Part shown: positions 37,347 to 46,372 of the stretch, in pieces
Layout of the letters: the number at the start of each line of letters is the position of its first letter
Position numbering within the stretch: position 1 is the first letter of the stretch
DNA from: Rhizobium sp. SSA_523
Lineage (GTDB): Bacteria > Pseudomonadota > Alphaproteobacteria > Rhizobiales > Rhizobiaceae
Reading direction: 5' to 3'
Assembly (NCBI RefSeq): GCF_030435705.1
Contig: NZ_CP129382.1
Location: forward strand, 2,637,501 to 2,701,500
Length of the DNA stretch: 64,000 nt
Program-made: the position numbers and the translations under genes
The notes under the pieces: generated by a model
Database searches by the model: none
Seen by the model: only the letters and a program-made list of their open reading frames with translations
Told to the model about the DNA's origin: nothing

Positions 37347-37949
37347 CCGCCCGATCCCGGAACGTCGCCGCTTCAGTGCAGCGGCTGAAGACAGGATGGA
37401 GAAGCCGGTCCTTGTCGTCACACTCTCCTCCCTTTCCGCACCAGAGACATTGCGCGATCGATATCGCGCAGAACGCCGCACGGCAACCATCTTCCGCCTC
37501 CCCGCCCTCTTCAAGATTTCGAGAGACGGGCCGGGCTATCGGCAGTCTCGTCAGATAGAGATGCCGACGATGCTCCTTGACCGCAAAAAAGATTCCAGGT
37601 GTGGATGAAGCCTTCTCATGACGCGCCATGCCCGTACATCTGCGCTTTTCGAGGAGGCCCGGGCCGGATGTGACACGAACCATAGGCAAAAGGTGCGATC
37701 GCAATGGGTGGAAGTCTCGCCTCGACTTTCCGCTTGGCATCCGCCGGCACAGGTGGCTCCAGCCTCACCCCCGCCCAAAGCTTCGCAATCCTGCTGTTCA
37801 ATGCCGCAGATGGAGTTCCGAGCAAACCGGCCTGGCCTTGATCGTAAGGGGGCTTCTGGAACGTGCCTCAGCCGAATGCCGTGATTACGAGCCAATGTAG
37901 AGGATTGCATGGCTTACCTATCCGCCCCTGCCGCGAGCTATAGAAACGC

Positions 37950-37973
37950 AAAAAGCCCCGCGAAGGGGGCTTT
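37950..37973 (-). terminator. Minus-strand terminator next to tRNA remnant
   Basis: On the minus strand AAAGCCCC, loop CTTCGC, GGGGCTTT, then TTT: an 8-bp stem with a five-T run in total. It sits 20 nt after the CCA of the remnant, as expected for the terminator of a tRNA gene. Confidence 0.75.
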
Positions 37974-37993
37974 ATTGGGATCGCAGGGATCGT

Positions 37994-38007
37994 TGGTTGC
38001 GGGGGCC
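37994..38007 (-). other. Remnant of a tRNA 3' end (putative attachment site)
   Basis: Minus strand reads GGCCCCCGCAACCA (38007-37994), identical from memory to the last 14 nt, including CCA, of alphaproteobacterial initiator tRNA-fMet. The next base departs from the expected tRNA; AATC then matches before homology stops. No acceptor 5' strand, D-arm or anticodon follows. Such 3'-end copies are what tRNA-targeting integrases leave at one end of an inserted element. Confidence 0.6.
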
Positions 38008-38264
38008 TGATTGCGCAGAGACTTGCCAATTCAGAGCGCCTTCGTGATGTAGAATCCGGTTCGCAACATAATACATCGCCCGGCAAACTGGAAACGACAG
38101 TCGATCGATCTGAAGGACCGTATTGCGCCCCAATTTCGGTCGTAAGTCCCCAGCTTATGTGATCCCAAAAGCGGACATGACATCGACGATGCCTCCTGAT
38201 GACATACCCTCGACTCCAATGGCTGTGCGACTACGACACTAGAGCCTTGAGGACGCTGAGTTGC

Positions 38265-38334
38265 CGCAAGCGAGAAAGGCTTGCGACGGGCTGCTCCGTA
38301 AACACTGGCAGTACGCCTTTCGCTTGCTGAAGCG
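38265..38334 (+). ncRNA. Structured leader upstream of the ATPase-RT-polymerase operon (candidate)
   Basis: Arm 38266-38280 pairs with 38315-38327 in a 13-bp stem (one 2-nt bulge) enclosing a hairpin ACGG/CCGT (38286-38289 / 38296-38299). The same left arm, CGCAAGC (38265-38271), can instead pair perfectly with GCTTGCG (38279-38285), and the right arm can form CGCTT/AAGCG (38321-38325 / 38330-38334). These states exclude each other. It ends 56 nt before the ATPase start. Could be an ncRNA template, attenuator or operator; transcription is not shown. Confidence 0.4.
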
Positions 38335-38390
38335 TGGAAGTTCGCCTTAAGCTCGAATAACTACATTGGCGACGATTCGGGGGGTGAGGT

Positions 38391-40124
38391 ATGACGATCT
38401 CCAAAATTCACATCGAAAATATTCGCGGTTTCGAAAAGGTGAGTTTGACGGTCAATCTTCGCCCAAATTGCACTAACATCCTTGTTGCCCCAAATGGCTT
38501 TGGCAAGAGCAGCATATCTACTGCGTTTAACTGCGCTAGAGGCAGCAAGCTCAATATTGACGAAAAAGACAAGCATAAGAAAAAAGATGCGGCGGTATCA
38601 CGTCTTTCCATTGAGTGCGACGGGAAGACGCTGCATGCAAATTCAAACTTGAATGAAATATCCGGCGAATTCGATATTCATGTCATTAAGTCAAACATCG
38701 AACCGAAAGCTAAACTTCCAAAAATAAATGGCGTCACAATTGCTAAGCCGTACCTAGAGATTCCGTCACTTGACCTTGGGCCTATGTTTGAAAAAGAAAA
38801 AATAAATTTTGATATAAATAATTACAAGCCGTTATTCGGGGATAATTCAAAAGTTGTCCCTAATCTATCTACCCGTTGCGACGACGAGCTTCTCAGAAGC
38901 GAATTACTTAGCGTGATCACCTCTATTGACAAGCTTAAGCAAAAAAAATCTTCTGACCTGTTCGAAGAAATGATCGAGATGGTAAAGGGTCTAGAGGGAA
39001 CAAAAGCATCAATTAGCGACAAGGTCGCAGCCGAATACGCTCGGAAATTTGATGAACTGCCGTATCTCAAGGCGGTCTTTGATCTGGTGATGAAGCACGG
39101 GCAAGGGAACACTTGGCTTGATAGCGCCATCATATGCTACATACTGAAGGACCTGAGCGGGTCCGACAGGCCAAACCTGAAGAAATGGTTGCAGTACGCC
39201 GTCTATTCCCGACGCCTCAAATCTTTGAAAGATTTCATCGGAGACATAAATGGAGCTTGGGTAACTGCTGAAATAAAAGAAACCAAAGGTCGCGTCCTAG
39301 TCGCTTTCCCCGACGCCTCATCGCTCTCAAATGGGCAGCGCGATCTTCTGTACTTCGGCTGCAATTTGCTACGAACGCGCGAGACAACTAGCACGAGACC
39401 CTGCATCCTGTTGATAGATGAAGTCTTCGATTATCTTGATGACGCGAACATCGTTGTTGCTCAATATTTTATGAGCAAGTTAATCGACACGTATCGAGCA
39501 GAGGGTAGGCAGATTTACATTTGTCTACTGACCCACTTAGACCCGGTGTATTTCAAAGGCTACGCGCTTAAGCGCCAGCAGACCGTATACCTTGGAGACA
39601 CCACGCAGAAAATTAGTGAAACTATGCGGAAGGTCATCGTGCACCGAGACGATACATGTTGGGCGGCAGACCTTTCTCGACACTTCCTTCATTATCATCC
39701 CGATGACTGTGATATCTCGGAGATATTCAACTCCACATACGGAATACCCAAGAAACACGGCAAAAGTCACGGCTTCTACGCGTTTTTGAAGGAAGAATGG
39801 GACAAGTGTGTTGCTGGCGGCGGAAGCTACGATCCTTTCGCAGTTTGTGCCTATGTCCGAGTGCAGATCGAGCGATGCACTTACTCTAAAATCCAGAATC
39901 AACCGGAGCGAGAGAGGTTTCTGCTCGAGTGTAATGGCACTGCAAACAAACTAGAGTTTGCAGAGTCTATAGGTATTCTCGTCCCGGAAGCATGCCTTCT
40001 GCTAGGAGTGGTGTACAACGACGCCCTGCATCGAAAGGGCGCAATCGATCAGTCTTCTACCATCGCTCTTAAACTCAGAAATTTAGGGCTTCAAAGCATG
40101 ATGAAGCAAGCGATCAACTGGTAG
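38391..40124 (+). CDS. SMC/RecF-like ATPase of the RT-polymerase operon
   Basis: 577 aa. N-terminal ITISKIHIENIRGF-like strand leads to Walker A APNGFGKSS (33-41); the insertion (about 50-300) has helical/charged stretches; signature LSNGQRD (312-318); Walker B CILLIDEVFD (338-347); then an H-loop candidate CLLTHLDP. This split arrangement is that of ABC-type ATPases of the SMC/RecF/AAA_15 kind. No HEPN, TOPRIM or PrrC-type nuclease motif was recognised in the C-terminal 200 residues, which remain unassigned. Start 38391 after GGGGGGTGAGGT. Visibly AT-richer than flanking chromosome. First of three genes; 48 nt precede the RT gene. May sense or remodel nucleic acid for the other two. Confidence 0.85.
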   Translation: MTISKIHIENIRGFEKVSLTVNLRPNCTNILVAPNGFGKSSISTAFNCARGSKLNIDEKDKHKKKDAAVSRLSIECDGKTLHANSNLNEISGEFDIHVIKSNIEPKAKLPKINGVTIAKPYLEIPSLDLGPMFEKEKINFDINNYKPLFGDNSKVVPNLSTRCDDELLRSELLSVITSIDKLKQKKSSDLFEEMIEMVKGLEGTKASISDKVAAEYARKFDELPYLKAVFDLVMKHGQGNTWLDSAIICYILKDLSGSDRPNLKKWLQYAVYSRRLKSLKDFIGDINGAWVTAEIKETKGRVLVAFPDASSLSNGQRDLLYFGCNLLRTRETTSTRPCILLIDEVFDYLDDANIVVAQYFMSKLIDTYRAEGRQIYICLLTHLDPVYFKGYALKRQQTVYLGDTTQKISETMRKVIVHRDDTCWAADLSRHFLHYHPDDCDISEIFNSTYGIPKKHGKSHGFYAFLKEEWDKCVAGGGSYDPFAVCAYVRVQIERCTYSKIQNQPERERFLLECNGTANKLEFAESIGILVPEACLLLGVVYNDALHRKGAIDQSSTIALKLRNLGLQSMMKQAINW

Positions 40125-40172
40125 AACTGGACAAGGATGTGAGATTTTGCCTCCGAAAGAGAAATACCTTTC

Positions 40173-41873
40173 ATGTCAGATTACAGTCAAAAAGGTGATG
40201 ACCCCGAATATAGCCTGAGTGCTGCATTTTGGGAAAAAGGGCAAGCTTTGGGCTTTCCTATCCAGTTTGACCTCGTGCTCAAGCATCTGCGGCAGGACAT
40301 GAGGGACGACTGGTACTTCGACTGTCTGCAATATGACGACCTATTCAAGAATCCGGACGAGGCCAAACACATCGTTCTGTCCCTGCTGCAGGAATGGAAC
40401 GGTGTGTACTTGGGCACGCGCAGCGTTGTGCGTAACATTCCTAAGAAGGGTTATGGAGAACGTTACGGTCTTGAGACCGACTTCTTTGATCGTTTCGTCT
40501 ATCAGGCGATCTGCACATTCCTTATCCCCTACTATGACAGTCTGCTGAGCCACCGAGTGCTCAGCTACCGCTACGATCCTGCGCCGCAGAGCTCCAAATA
40601 CTTGTTCAAGAATAAGATCGACCGATGGTTCACATTTGAGGGCGTAACTCTGACATTCGCCCGCTCGAACCGGCACCTGCTGGTGACCGATCTTAGCAAC
40701 TTTTTCGAGAACATTTCGCGAGCACAAATTATCGCAGCCTTGGAGAGGGCTATCCCAGAGATCGTAGCGACCGGCCCTGAGAAGCTCCATATTCGCAATG
40801 CTATCAGTACATTAGACAGGCTTCTGGGACAATGGACGTTCAGCCGCGACCATGGCCTACCACAGAACCGGGACGCATCTTCTTTCCTTTCCAACATCCT
40901 GCTCTCATCCGTTGACTGCGAAATGGCCAAGAAGGGTTACGATTATTACAGATACGTGGATGACATTCGCGTTTTGGCTGACTCAGAGATCCACGCGCGC
41001 CGCGCACTTCAGGACATTATCAGGGAGTTACGGAAAGTCGGCTTGAACATCAACGCTAGCAAGACCGAGATATTGCCGCCTGACGTTCCACAAGAGAAGT
41101 TGGTGGCCTATTTCCCTTCGCAAGACAGCGCGACCACCGCCATTAATCAGATGTGGCAATCTCGGAGCCGCAGAATTGTGACCCGATCTGTCGAATACAT
41201 ATTCGGTATCCTGAACAGTTGCATCGAAGCTGGGGACACTCAGACGCGACAGTTCCGCTTCGCGGTGAACCGCGTGGCCCAGATTGTGGAGTCTGGTCTC
41301 TTCGACGTCGGCGACGCACTATCAGCTACGCTGCTCGATACGCTTTCCCGATCGCTTTCGGAACATGCTGTATCCACAGATCAATACTGTCGGCTTATTT
41401 CAACGCTTGACCGAGACGGCCAGTGCCTTCCAGCTCTGGAGGAGTTTCTGCTGGCGGACGAACGAGCCATCCACGATTGGCAGAACTACAATATTTGGAT
41501 GCTGCTTGGATCGAGGAGACACCGATCGGATAGATTGGTTGACCTCGCGGCTAGGAAGCTCCTCGAGGACATTAGGACCGGCGAGGCCGCTGCCATTTTA
41601 ATCTGGCTGCGGTGTGTCAATGAGACGGAACTTATCCGCGGCTGTATCGAAAAGTTCAACGAACTGCCATATCAGAACGCCCGCTACCTCTTGATCGCTT
41701 CCTCGGTGCTTCACAAAGAGGACCTCAAGCCTCTACACGGCCATGTGCCGATCTACCTCAAAGGCACAGGGCCAAGGGCCGAGCGCCACACTAGCGAGGA
41801 CGGTCTTCCCTTTGCAAAACGGGAGGCGCCCGATCTGCTGAACCTTGTCAACGAGGTCAGTGAGTATGATTGA
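40173..41873 (+). CDS. Reverse transcriptase with C-terminal helical domain (UG/Abi-like)
   Basis: 566 aa. RT palm motifs are intact: motif A VTDLSNFFENI (Asp173), motif B GLPQNRDAS (228-236), motif C YRYVDDIRVLA (YVDD 261-264), motif D GLNINASKTEIL. There is no maturase or HNH domain of group II introns, and motif B is not the retron-type GxPQG. Residues about 330-566 are helix-rich and repeat-like, as in the C-terminal domains of defence-linked UG/Abi RTs; assignment to a numbered group is not possible by eye. No accessory variable-repeat pair typical of diversity-generating elements was seen. Overlaps the polymerase gene by 8 nt. Confidence 0.9.
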   Translation: MSDYSQKGDDPEYSLSAAFWEKGQALGFPIQFDLVLKHLRQDMRDDWYFDCLQYDDLFKNPDEAKHIVLSLLQEWNGVYLGTRSVVRNIPKKGYGERYGLETDFFDRFVYQAICTFLIPYYDSLLSHRVLSYRYDPAPQSSKYLFKNKIDRWFTFEGVTLTFARSNRHLLVTDLSNFFENISRAQIIAALERAIPEIVATGPEKLHIRNAISTLDRLLGQWTFSRDHGLPQNRDASSFLSNILLSSVDCEMAKKGYDYYRYVDDIRVLADSEIHARRALQDIIRELRKVGLNINASKTEILPPDVPQEKLVAYFPSQDSATTAINQMWQSRSRRIVTRSVEYIFGILNSCIEAGDTQTRQFRFAVNRVAQIVESGLFDVGDALSATLLDTLSRSLSEHAVSTDQYCRLISTLDRDGQCLPALEEFLLADERAIHDWQNYNIWMLLGSRRHRSDRLVDLAARKLLEDIRTGEAAAILIWLRCVNETELIRGCIEKFNELPYQNARYLLIASSVLHKEDLKPLHGHVPIYLKGTGPRAERHTSEDGLPFAKREAPDLLNLVNEVSEYD

Positions 41874-43416
41874 CCAACCTTGGAAACTGCTCCTCTTCAT
41901 GAAAGACTTTACTGGGCGGGGCGCAGACTGTTTCTACTGGTTCGAAGACGGAAGGCTGCTCGAAACTCACGCGCAGGACGTCGTCAAATTCTCCGGCGCC
42001 ATAGTCTGTCATGATTTCTGGATGATACGTGATGCGCTTTTCGATAAGACAGGAGCGGTCCCAAGTACTGTCGTTGACCTAGACGAATTCCGAATATCCA
42101 CCAGTGGAAACCCTGAAGACCGTCTGACACGCGAGAAGCAAGACGTAACCGCTGTTTTTGAACAGTATGGTGCCGAGCAGGAGGTATGCTCCGCTTACAA
42201 GCGGATGTTCAATAAGGGGATACCGTTCGACGCAGAAATTGCGTCCAAGGCAGCGGCGGCGCTTGAACAAATGTATCTTGCCTTACTTGAACGCGCGAAG
42301 GTTGCAGGCGAAGCGGAACGCTTCTTTACCATTGAAGTACCAGTCTACCGGCTCCTTCAAAGCGCGATGGCCGTTGGTATCTTTATCAACAGGCAACGAT
42401 TGTCGCAGATGCGCGCCGAGGCGGAACACGACTACTTCATATGCCTCAAGGATTACTCTGCGAAGCACGACATGCCGCTGGAAAATCCGAGCAGATCGGC
42501 GTTGGAGGAAAAGCTGCGTTCGGATGGGTTCGAACTGGACGATGTTTCTATTGAATATCTCCTCGAGTACGTACCGCACCAACGGGACTTTGGGAGCGAC
42601 ACCATAGCCTTGCAGGCGGCGGACGCCGCACGGCGCGTGCTGGGGTCGCTTACCCTGTCGACCACCATCATGCGGCCGGTGTTGGATGTATTTGGTTCCC
42701 GCACCTCGCGCATCCATTTGCGCAGCCCCAGTCTACAGAATATTTCAAAGAAGTATCGCGGCATCATCGCCGCGCGCGAGGGCTATCAGTTGAGCTACGT
42801 GGACTTCGACCAGTACGAGGTCGGGATCATGGCGGCGCTCTCAAAGGATTGCGAGCTGATGAAGCTCTACGCCGCAGGTGATATGTATGACCTTTTCGCT
42901 ACCACGCATCTCGGGCTCTCAGGGAACAGGAAGGCTGCCAAGCAGCTCTTTCTGTCCTACGCCTATGGGATGAGCAAGAAGGCGCTGATCGACGCAGCGG
43001 TTTCGCTTGGCGTAGATCGGCCTCGAGCCAAGACTGCTTTCGGACTATTCGCGCAGTACGAGTCCTGGAAGAGGTCGGTCTGGGCCGATTTCCAAGCCAA
43101 TGGACGTGTAGCGACCTTGCTCGGCAACCATTATCTACGCGAGCGCGGCGGTCCGCTGACAGCTAAAGAACAACGATCTGCTGTCAGCCAAGTCGTTCAG
43201 GGGACCGCATCCCTTATCTTCAAGAGGGCACTGCTAGACGTTGGCGAATTGGATGACGTCATCATCGTCCTTCCAATGCACGACGCGCTACTCTTCGAGC
43301 ATAGGTCGGCAGATAAGCCCAGGGAAGTCGTGATGGCTTTTGAAAACGCGATGACGACAACACTGGGAGGCGTGGTGAGAGGCAAGGCTTCTGTTGGCAG
43401 TTTCGCAACCGACTGA
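41866..43416 (+). CDS. Short family A (Pol I-like) DNA polymerase
   Basis: 516 aa from the ATG at 41866, which overlaps the RT stop; upstream Met at 41845 is less likely. C-terminal Pol I core: RSPSLQNI, motif A VDFDQYEVGIMA (Asp313; Glu318 equals the Pol I rNTP gate), motif B NRKAAKQLF then YAYGMS (Arg355, Lys359, Tyr367), QGTA (445-448), motif C PMHDALLFE (His472-Asp473, Glu to Ala at 474). The Pol I Phe762 position is Leu. The N-terminal 130 or so residues resemble a decayed 3'-5' exonuclease domain without the DEDD set; no 5' nuclease. Predicted active DNA polymerase, probably acting with the RT, for example on cDNA. Confidence 0.9.
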   Translation: MIDQPWKLLLFMKDFTGRGADCFYWFEDGRLLETHAQDVVKFSGAIVCHDFWMIRDALFDKTGAVPSTVVDLDEFRISTSGNPEDRLTREKQDVTAVFEQYGAEQEVCSAYKRMFNKGIPFDAEIASKAAAALEQMYLALLERAKVAGEAERFFTIEVPVYRLLQSAMAVGIFINRQRLSQMRAEAEHDYFICLKDYSAKHDMPLENPSRSALEEKLRSDGFELDDVSIEYLLEYVPHQRDFGSDTIALQAADAARRVLGSLTLSTTIMRPVLDVFGSRTSRIHLRSPSLQNISKKYRGIIAAREGYQLSYVDFDQYEVGIMAALSKDCELMKLYAAGDMYDLFATTHLGLSGNRKAAKQLFLSYAYGMSKKALIDAAVSLGVDRPRAKTAFGLFAQYESWKRSVWADFQANGRVATLLGNHYLRERGGPLTAKEQRSAVSQVVQGTASLIFKRALLDVGELDDVIIVLPMHDALLFEHRSADKPREVVMAFENAMTTTLGGVVRGKASVGSFATD

Positions 43417-44010
43417 ACGGGCACCAACCCCAAGTTGGCCTCGCGGAGGTGTCCGCTTTTGAGAGCAGTGGGCAAGGTTATGGTGGCTGTCGCCATGGGC
43501 GCGATGCAGATGTTGTTTGCATCGCGTGCTTGAGGCTGCCGTCGGCCGGAGACGGCCGGGCGTGCCTTGGTGCAGAGCGTCGGCTTGGCCCGCTTTGGTG
43601 CCAAAACCCGCCGGTCCGTTCCCGGCCCCATTGCGGAAATTATTTCCGGCATAACCCATGCCGCCAAGCGCTGAGCGTAGAGTTTTGTTTAATCTGCTGA
43701 CTCCGATCTGAAATAAATGATGTGATACCCGCAAAGCGGCCGTGGAGACGACCACCTTCGCCTCCAACAAGTTCGTCTTCTGACCAGAAGATCTCCTGGA
43801 CCTACAGTCATTAAAAACGCACGAGGAAAACAATATATCATGGATGAGATTAACATGGCAGATTGTGACAAATTTACGAAAAATAATTCTAGCTCCTAAA
43901 GCCAGAACAAAAGCAAAATCTTCCATAATAGCGGGCTAGATCGGCTAATTTTATAGTCGATTCTTGTTTCGATGGCGGCTCCGGCGACATCCTCTTCAAT
44001 CGTTCAGACG
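43417..44010. other. Intergenic region downstream of the polymerase gene
   Basis: Nearly 600 nt without a supported gene. GC-rich to about 43,680, then AT-rich with runs such as AAAAATAATTC. Overlapping short frames on both strands (43197-43667 minus, 43449-43700 plus) show no domain. No insertion-sequence terminal repeats or integrase were seen. May be a degenerate junction inside the putative element. Confidence 0.5.
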
Positions 44011-45006
44011 TCAGGTCGGAAAAAGCTTGCCTCTAACGAAAGCACTCAGACTCATCACAACAAGAAGCGCAATCGCTAGGTTGACGGAGACGAAGATCGG
44101 AAAGGCTAGGTCAGCGACAATGCCCGCGTCACCTCGATCGGCCATGCGGATCATTGCTGTCGCCAGCGCCGTCAGGCCGAAAGAATAGGCCCAGTAGGCT
44201 GCGGTGAAGGGCTGGTGCATGACCCATGGCAGTGTTCTGATCATCAGCAGCAGTTGCAAAAGCGCGTAACCGAGCATGGCATGAGCCAGCATGTCGGGCG
44301 CCCCCGAAGTCGCGCTGAGATAGGCAACGGCGCCCACCGCCGGAGGGGCGAGCTGAATACCGATCGTCGGGCGCAACGGCTCCGCAAGGCTTGGCGCCGT
44401 CAGCAGGCGGTTCAGAAGCACCGATTCAATCGCGAGCCAGGAAAAGAACCCCGCACCGAACGCCAGTTGGGCGATGTCAGAATAACCCAGTGGCGCACCT
44501 GCGATGGCAACGACATAGGAGCCCGCAACGGTCGGCAGATAAAGAACCGCCGTTGTTGCGGTCGGCTCGCGCCCACCCGCCCACAGGCCACCAGTACGCC
44601 ACACCGCAAAGAGCACCGTCCACACTGCGCCAAACCAGAAAAGCAAATGGGCGACATTGCTGGAGTATGGCAGGCAAAGCGCCGCTACCAGCATCGTCGA
44701 GACGCCGATCAGACCTACAAAACAGCAGTGGACCGGGTGTTCAATTTCAGACAGTGCCTTCTGGCGCAGGTAGAACCATTTCCAAGCATAGCCGATCAGT
44801 AGCAGAATCCAGACTGCGATCGCGAACAGGGCGATCGATTGTCCCGCGAGCGCGGGAACATGCCAGAGATGCTCCGCTGCACGCCAGGCATTTGCCATGC
44901 CACCCAATCCGAGGACGATGCCGAAGGCGGCGGCCGGAATAACGGGGATGGCGATCGTGGCGGGCTCATCAGGCGGCTTCGCGTCGGTGGATGGGATCAG
45001 GTTCAC
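44011..45006 (-). CDS. TehA/SLAC1 (TDT) family transporter
   Basis: 331 aa, about ten hydrophobic helices, the same length as E. coli Teh[22 protein letters not shown] is the family's N-terminal helix, and [18 protein letters not shown] and [16 protein letters not shown] ([14 protein letters not shown]) are conserved. The start is a GTG at 45006 preceded by GGAGAGCAGCC; the frame is open far upstream to 45483 but overlaps the divergent promoter. The family includes tellurite-resistance and anion/dicarboxylate channels; the substrate here is unknown. Divergent from the aldo/keto reductase. Confidence 0.85.
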   Translation of the reverse strand: MNLIPSTDAKPPDEPATIAIPVIPAAAFGIVLGLGGMANAWRAAEHLWHVPALAGQSIALFAIAVWILLLIGYAWKWFYLRQKALSEIEHPVHCCFVGLIGVSTMLVAALCLPYSSNVAHLLFWFGAVWTVLFAVWRTGGLWAGGREPTATTAVLYLPTVAGSYVVAIAGAPLGYSDIAQLAFGAGFFSWLAIESVLLNRLLTAPSLAEPLRPTIGIQLAPPAVGAVAYLSATSGAPDMLAHAMLGYALLQLLLMIRTLPWVMHQPFTAAYWAYSFGLTALATAMIRMADRGDAGIVADLAFPIFVSVNLAIALLVVMSLSAFVRGKLFPT

Positions 45007-45177
45007 GGCTGCTCTCCAGGACTTTCGAGAGGCATTAGCCGAACCGGACGTTCCATGATTGGACGATCGTGCCCTTCGGCGATCCGCGCAGCACCCGTCA
45101 TCCCAAGGAGCGGATTCGACAATCCGTCGATCGGACATAGCTTTATCGAGACCGGACGCTTGCCGCAGGAGGATGAA

Positions 45178-46044
45178 ATGTCGAACGCAAATGCTAAGCA
45201 GTCGGGAACGTTCAGGATCGGTGGTGACCTTGAGGTCAATCGCTTGGGTTATGGTGCCATGCGCATCACCGGGCGCGGCATCTGGGGAGAGCCCGCAAAC
45301 CGCGCCGGCGCGCTGGAGACCCTGCGTCGATTGCCGGAACTTAGTGTCAATTTCATCGATACGGCCAATTCCTATGGCCCTGACATCTCGGAGCAACTGA
45401 TCCGCGAAGCTCTGTACCCTTATGATGGGCTGGTGATCGTAACCAAGGCAGGACTCGTTCGGACGGGGCCAGATGCTTGGCATCCTCTGGGGCGCCCAGA
45501 GTATCTCATCCAGGAAGCCTATCGCAGCGCGTGGAAGCTAGGGGTCGAGCAGATCGGCCTCTGGCAACTGCACCGCATTGATCCGCGCGTGCCGCGAGAC
45601 GAACAGTTCGATGCCATCCGTCAGTTACAGTCGGCGGGCATCATCCGCCATGCAGGCCTCAGCGAGGTCACCATCGAGGACATCGAGGCCGCGCGAGAGG
45701 TCTTTCCTGTCGCCACCGTACAGAACCGTTTCAATCTTGCCGATCGTGGCAGCGAAGACGTGCTGGATTACTGCGCGGCAAATGGCATCGGCTTCATTCC
45801 CTGGTATCCGCTGGCTGCCGGACAACTGACCAAACCGGGATCGATCCTTTCTCAGTTGGCCAATCAGAAAGGTGTATCCGCCAGCCAGATCGCCCTGGCC
45901 TGGACGCTGAAGCGCAGTCCCGTCATTCTGCCCATCCCGGGCACATCCCAGGTATCGCATCTGGAAGAGAATGTGGCGGCGGCCGGTGTCGAACTGACCG
46001 ATGACGAGTTCAGTCAGCTTGACGAGGCCGGTCGTCAGGAATGA
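45178..46044 (+). CDS. Aldo/keto reductase
   Basis: 288 aa NADPH-dependent TIM barrel. [11 protein letters not shown], catalytic Asp-Tyr pair in [11 protein letters not shown], Lys in IVTKAG, His in GLWQLHRID, and NADPH-binding ILPIPGTS. Start at 45178 after GCAGGAGGATGAA. Likely reduces aldehydes; specific substrate unknown. Confidence 0.92.
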   Translation: MSNANAKQSGTFRIGGDLEVNRLGYGAMRITGRGIWGEPANRAGALETLRRLPELSVNFIDTANSYGPDISEQLIREALYPYDGLVIVTKAGLVRTGPDAWHPLGRPEYLIQEAYRSAWKLGVEQIGLWQLHRIDPRVPRDEQFDAIRQLQSAGIIRHAGLSEVTIEDIEAAREVFPVATVQNRFNLADRGSEDVLDYCAANGIGFIPWYPLAAGQLTKPGSILSQLANQKGVSASQIALAWTLKRSPVILPIPGTSQVSHLEENVAAAGVELTDDEFSQLDEAGRQE

Positions 46045-46372
46045 CGTGGCGGCACGCCCTCCGGCAGTCTCTTCCGTGACATCGCAAGGTCCTGTCGCAG
46101 GCATAGCCTGCGGCATGTTGCTGTCGGTTCGAACAGCCGGATCGGCACCGTGCGCTTTCCTTTTTGCGCCCTGATCTTCCTATCAAGCCAGCCGCAGCGG
46201 ACCTAGGCTGAGGCTCTCCATTGAGGAACGAAGATCATGCACCGCTATCGAATAACATAAGGGCGTTTCGACAGGTTCGCCTTCTCTCGCCCAAGCCACC
46301 CCCTCTCCTTCCCGTTTGAAACGGCTGCAACCGTCTTGATCGACGGCTTTGCAGGCAAAAAAGTTTGACTCC
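46045..46372. other. Intergenic region before the MFS transporter gene
   Basis: 328 nt. Only a small hairpin GCAGGC-ATA-GCCTGC (around 46097-46111) was noticed. The MFS promoter probably lies near 46240-46300, but no convincing -35/-10 pair could be fixed. Confidence 0.4.

Larger units (their letters stand above)
37347..38390. other. Non-coding region holding a putative element boundary
   Basis: No supported gene: short frames on both strands (for example 37551-37910 minus, 37618-37884 plus) have no recognisable motif or ribosome site. It contains a minus-strand terminator (37950-37973), a tRNA 3'-end remnant (37994-38007), and a structured leader (38265-38334). Composition becomes AT-richer rightward of about 38,030. 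Confidence 0.6.

Noticed and set aside
37551..37910. 119-codon minus-strand frame and overlapping plus-strand frames
   Set aside because: No motif, no ribosome site, and mutually overlapping; treated as non-coding.
37994..38010. Functional tRNA gene
   Set aside because: Only the 3' 14 nt matches; no arms or anticodon, so a remnant, not a gene.
38391..40124. PrrC/RloC-type anticodon nuclease
   Set aside because: The ATPase motifs fit broadly, but no nuclease triad was recognised in the C-terminal part.
40173..41873. Retron, group II intron or diversity-generating retroelement
   Set aside because: No maturase or HNH domain, motif B differs from retrons, and no template/variable repeat pair was visible. 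A retron-type msr/msd could not be identified, though the leader hairpins were considered.
43197..43667. Minus-strand frame running from the intergenic region into the polymerase gene
   Set aside because: It overlaps the well-supported polymerase C-terminus and shows no domain.
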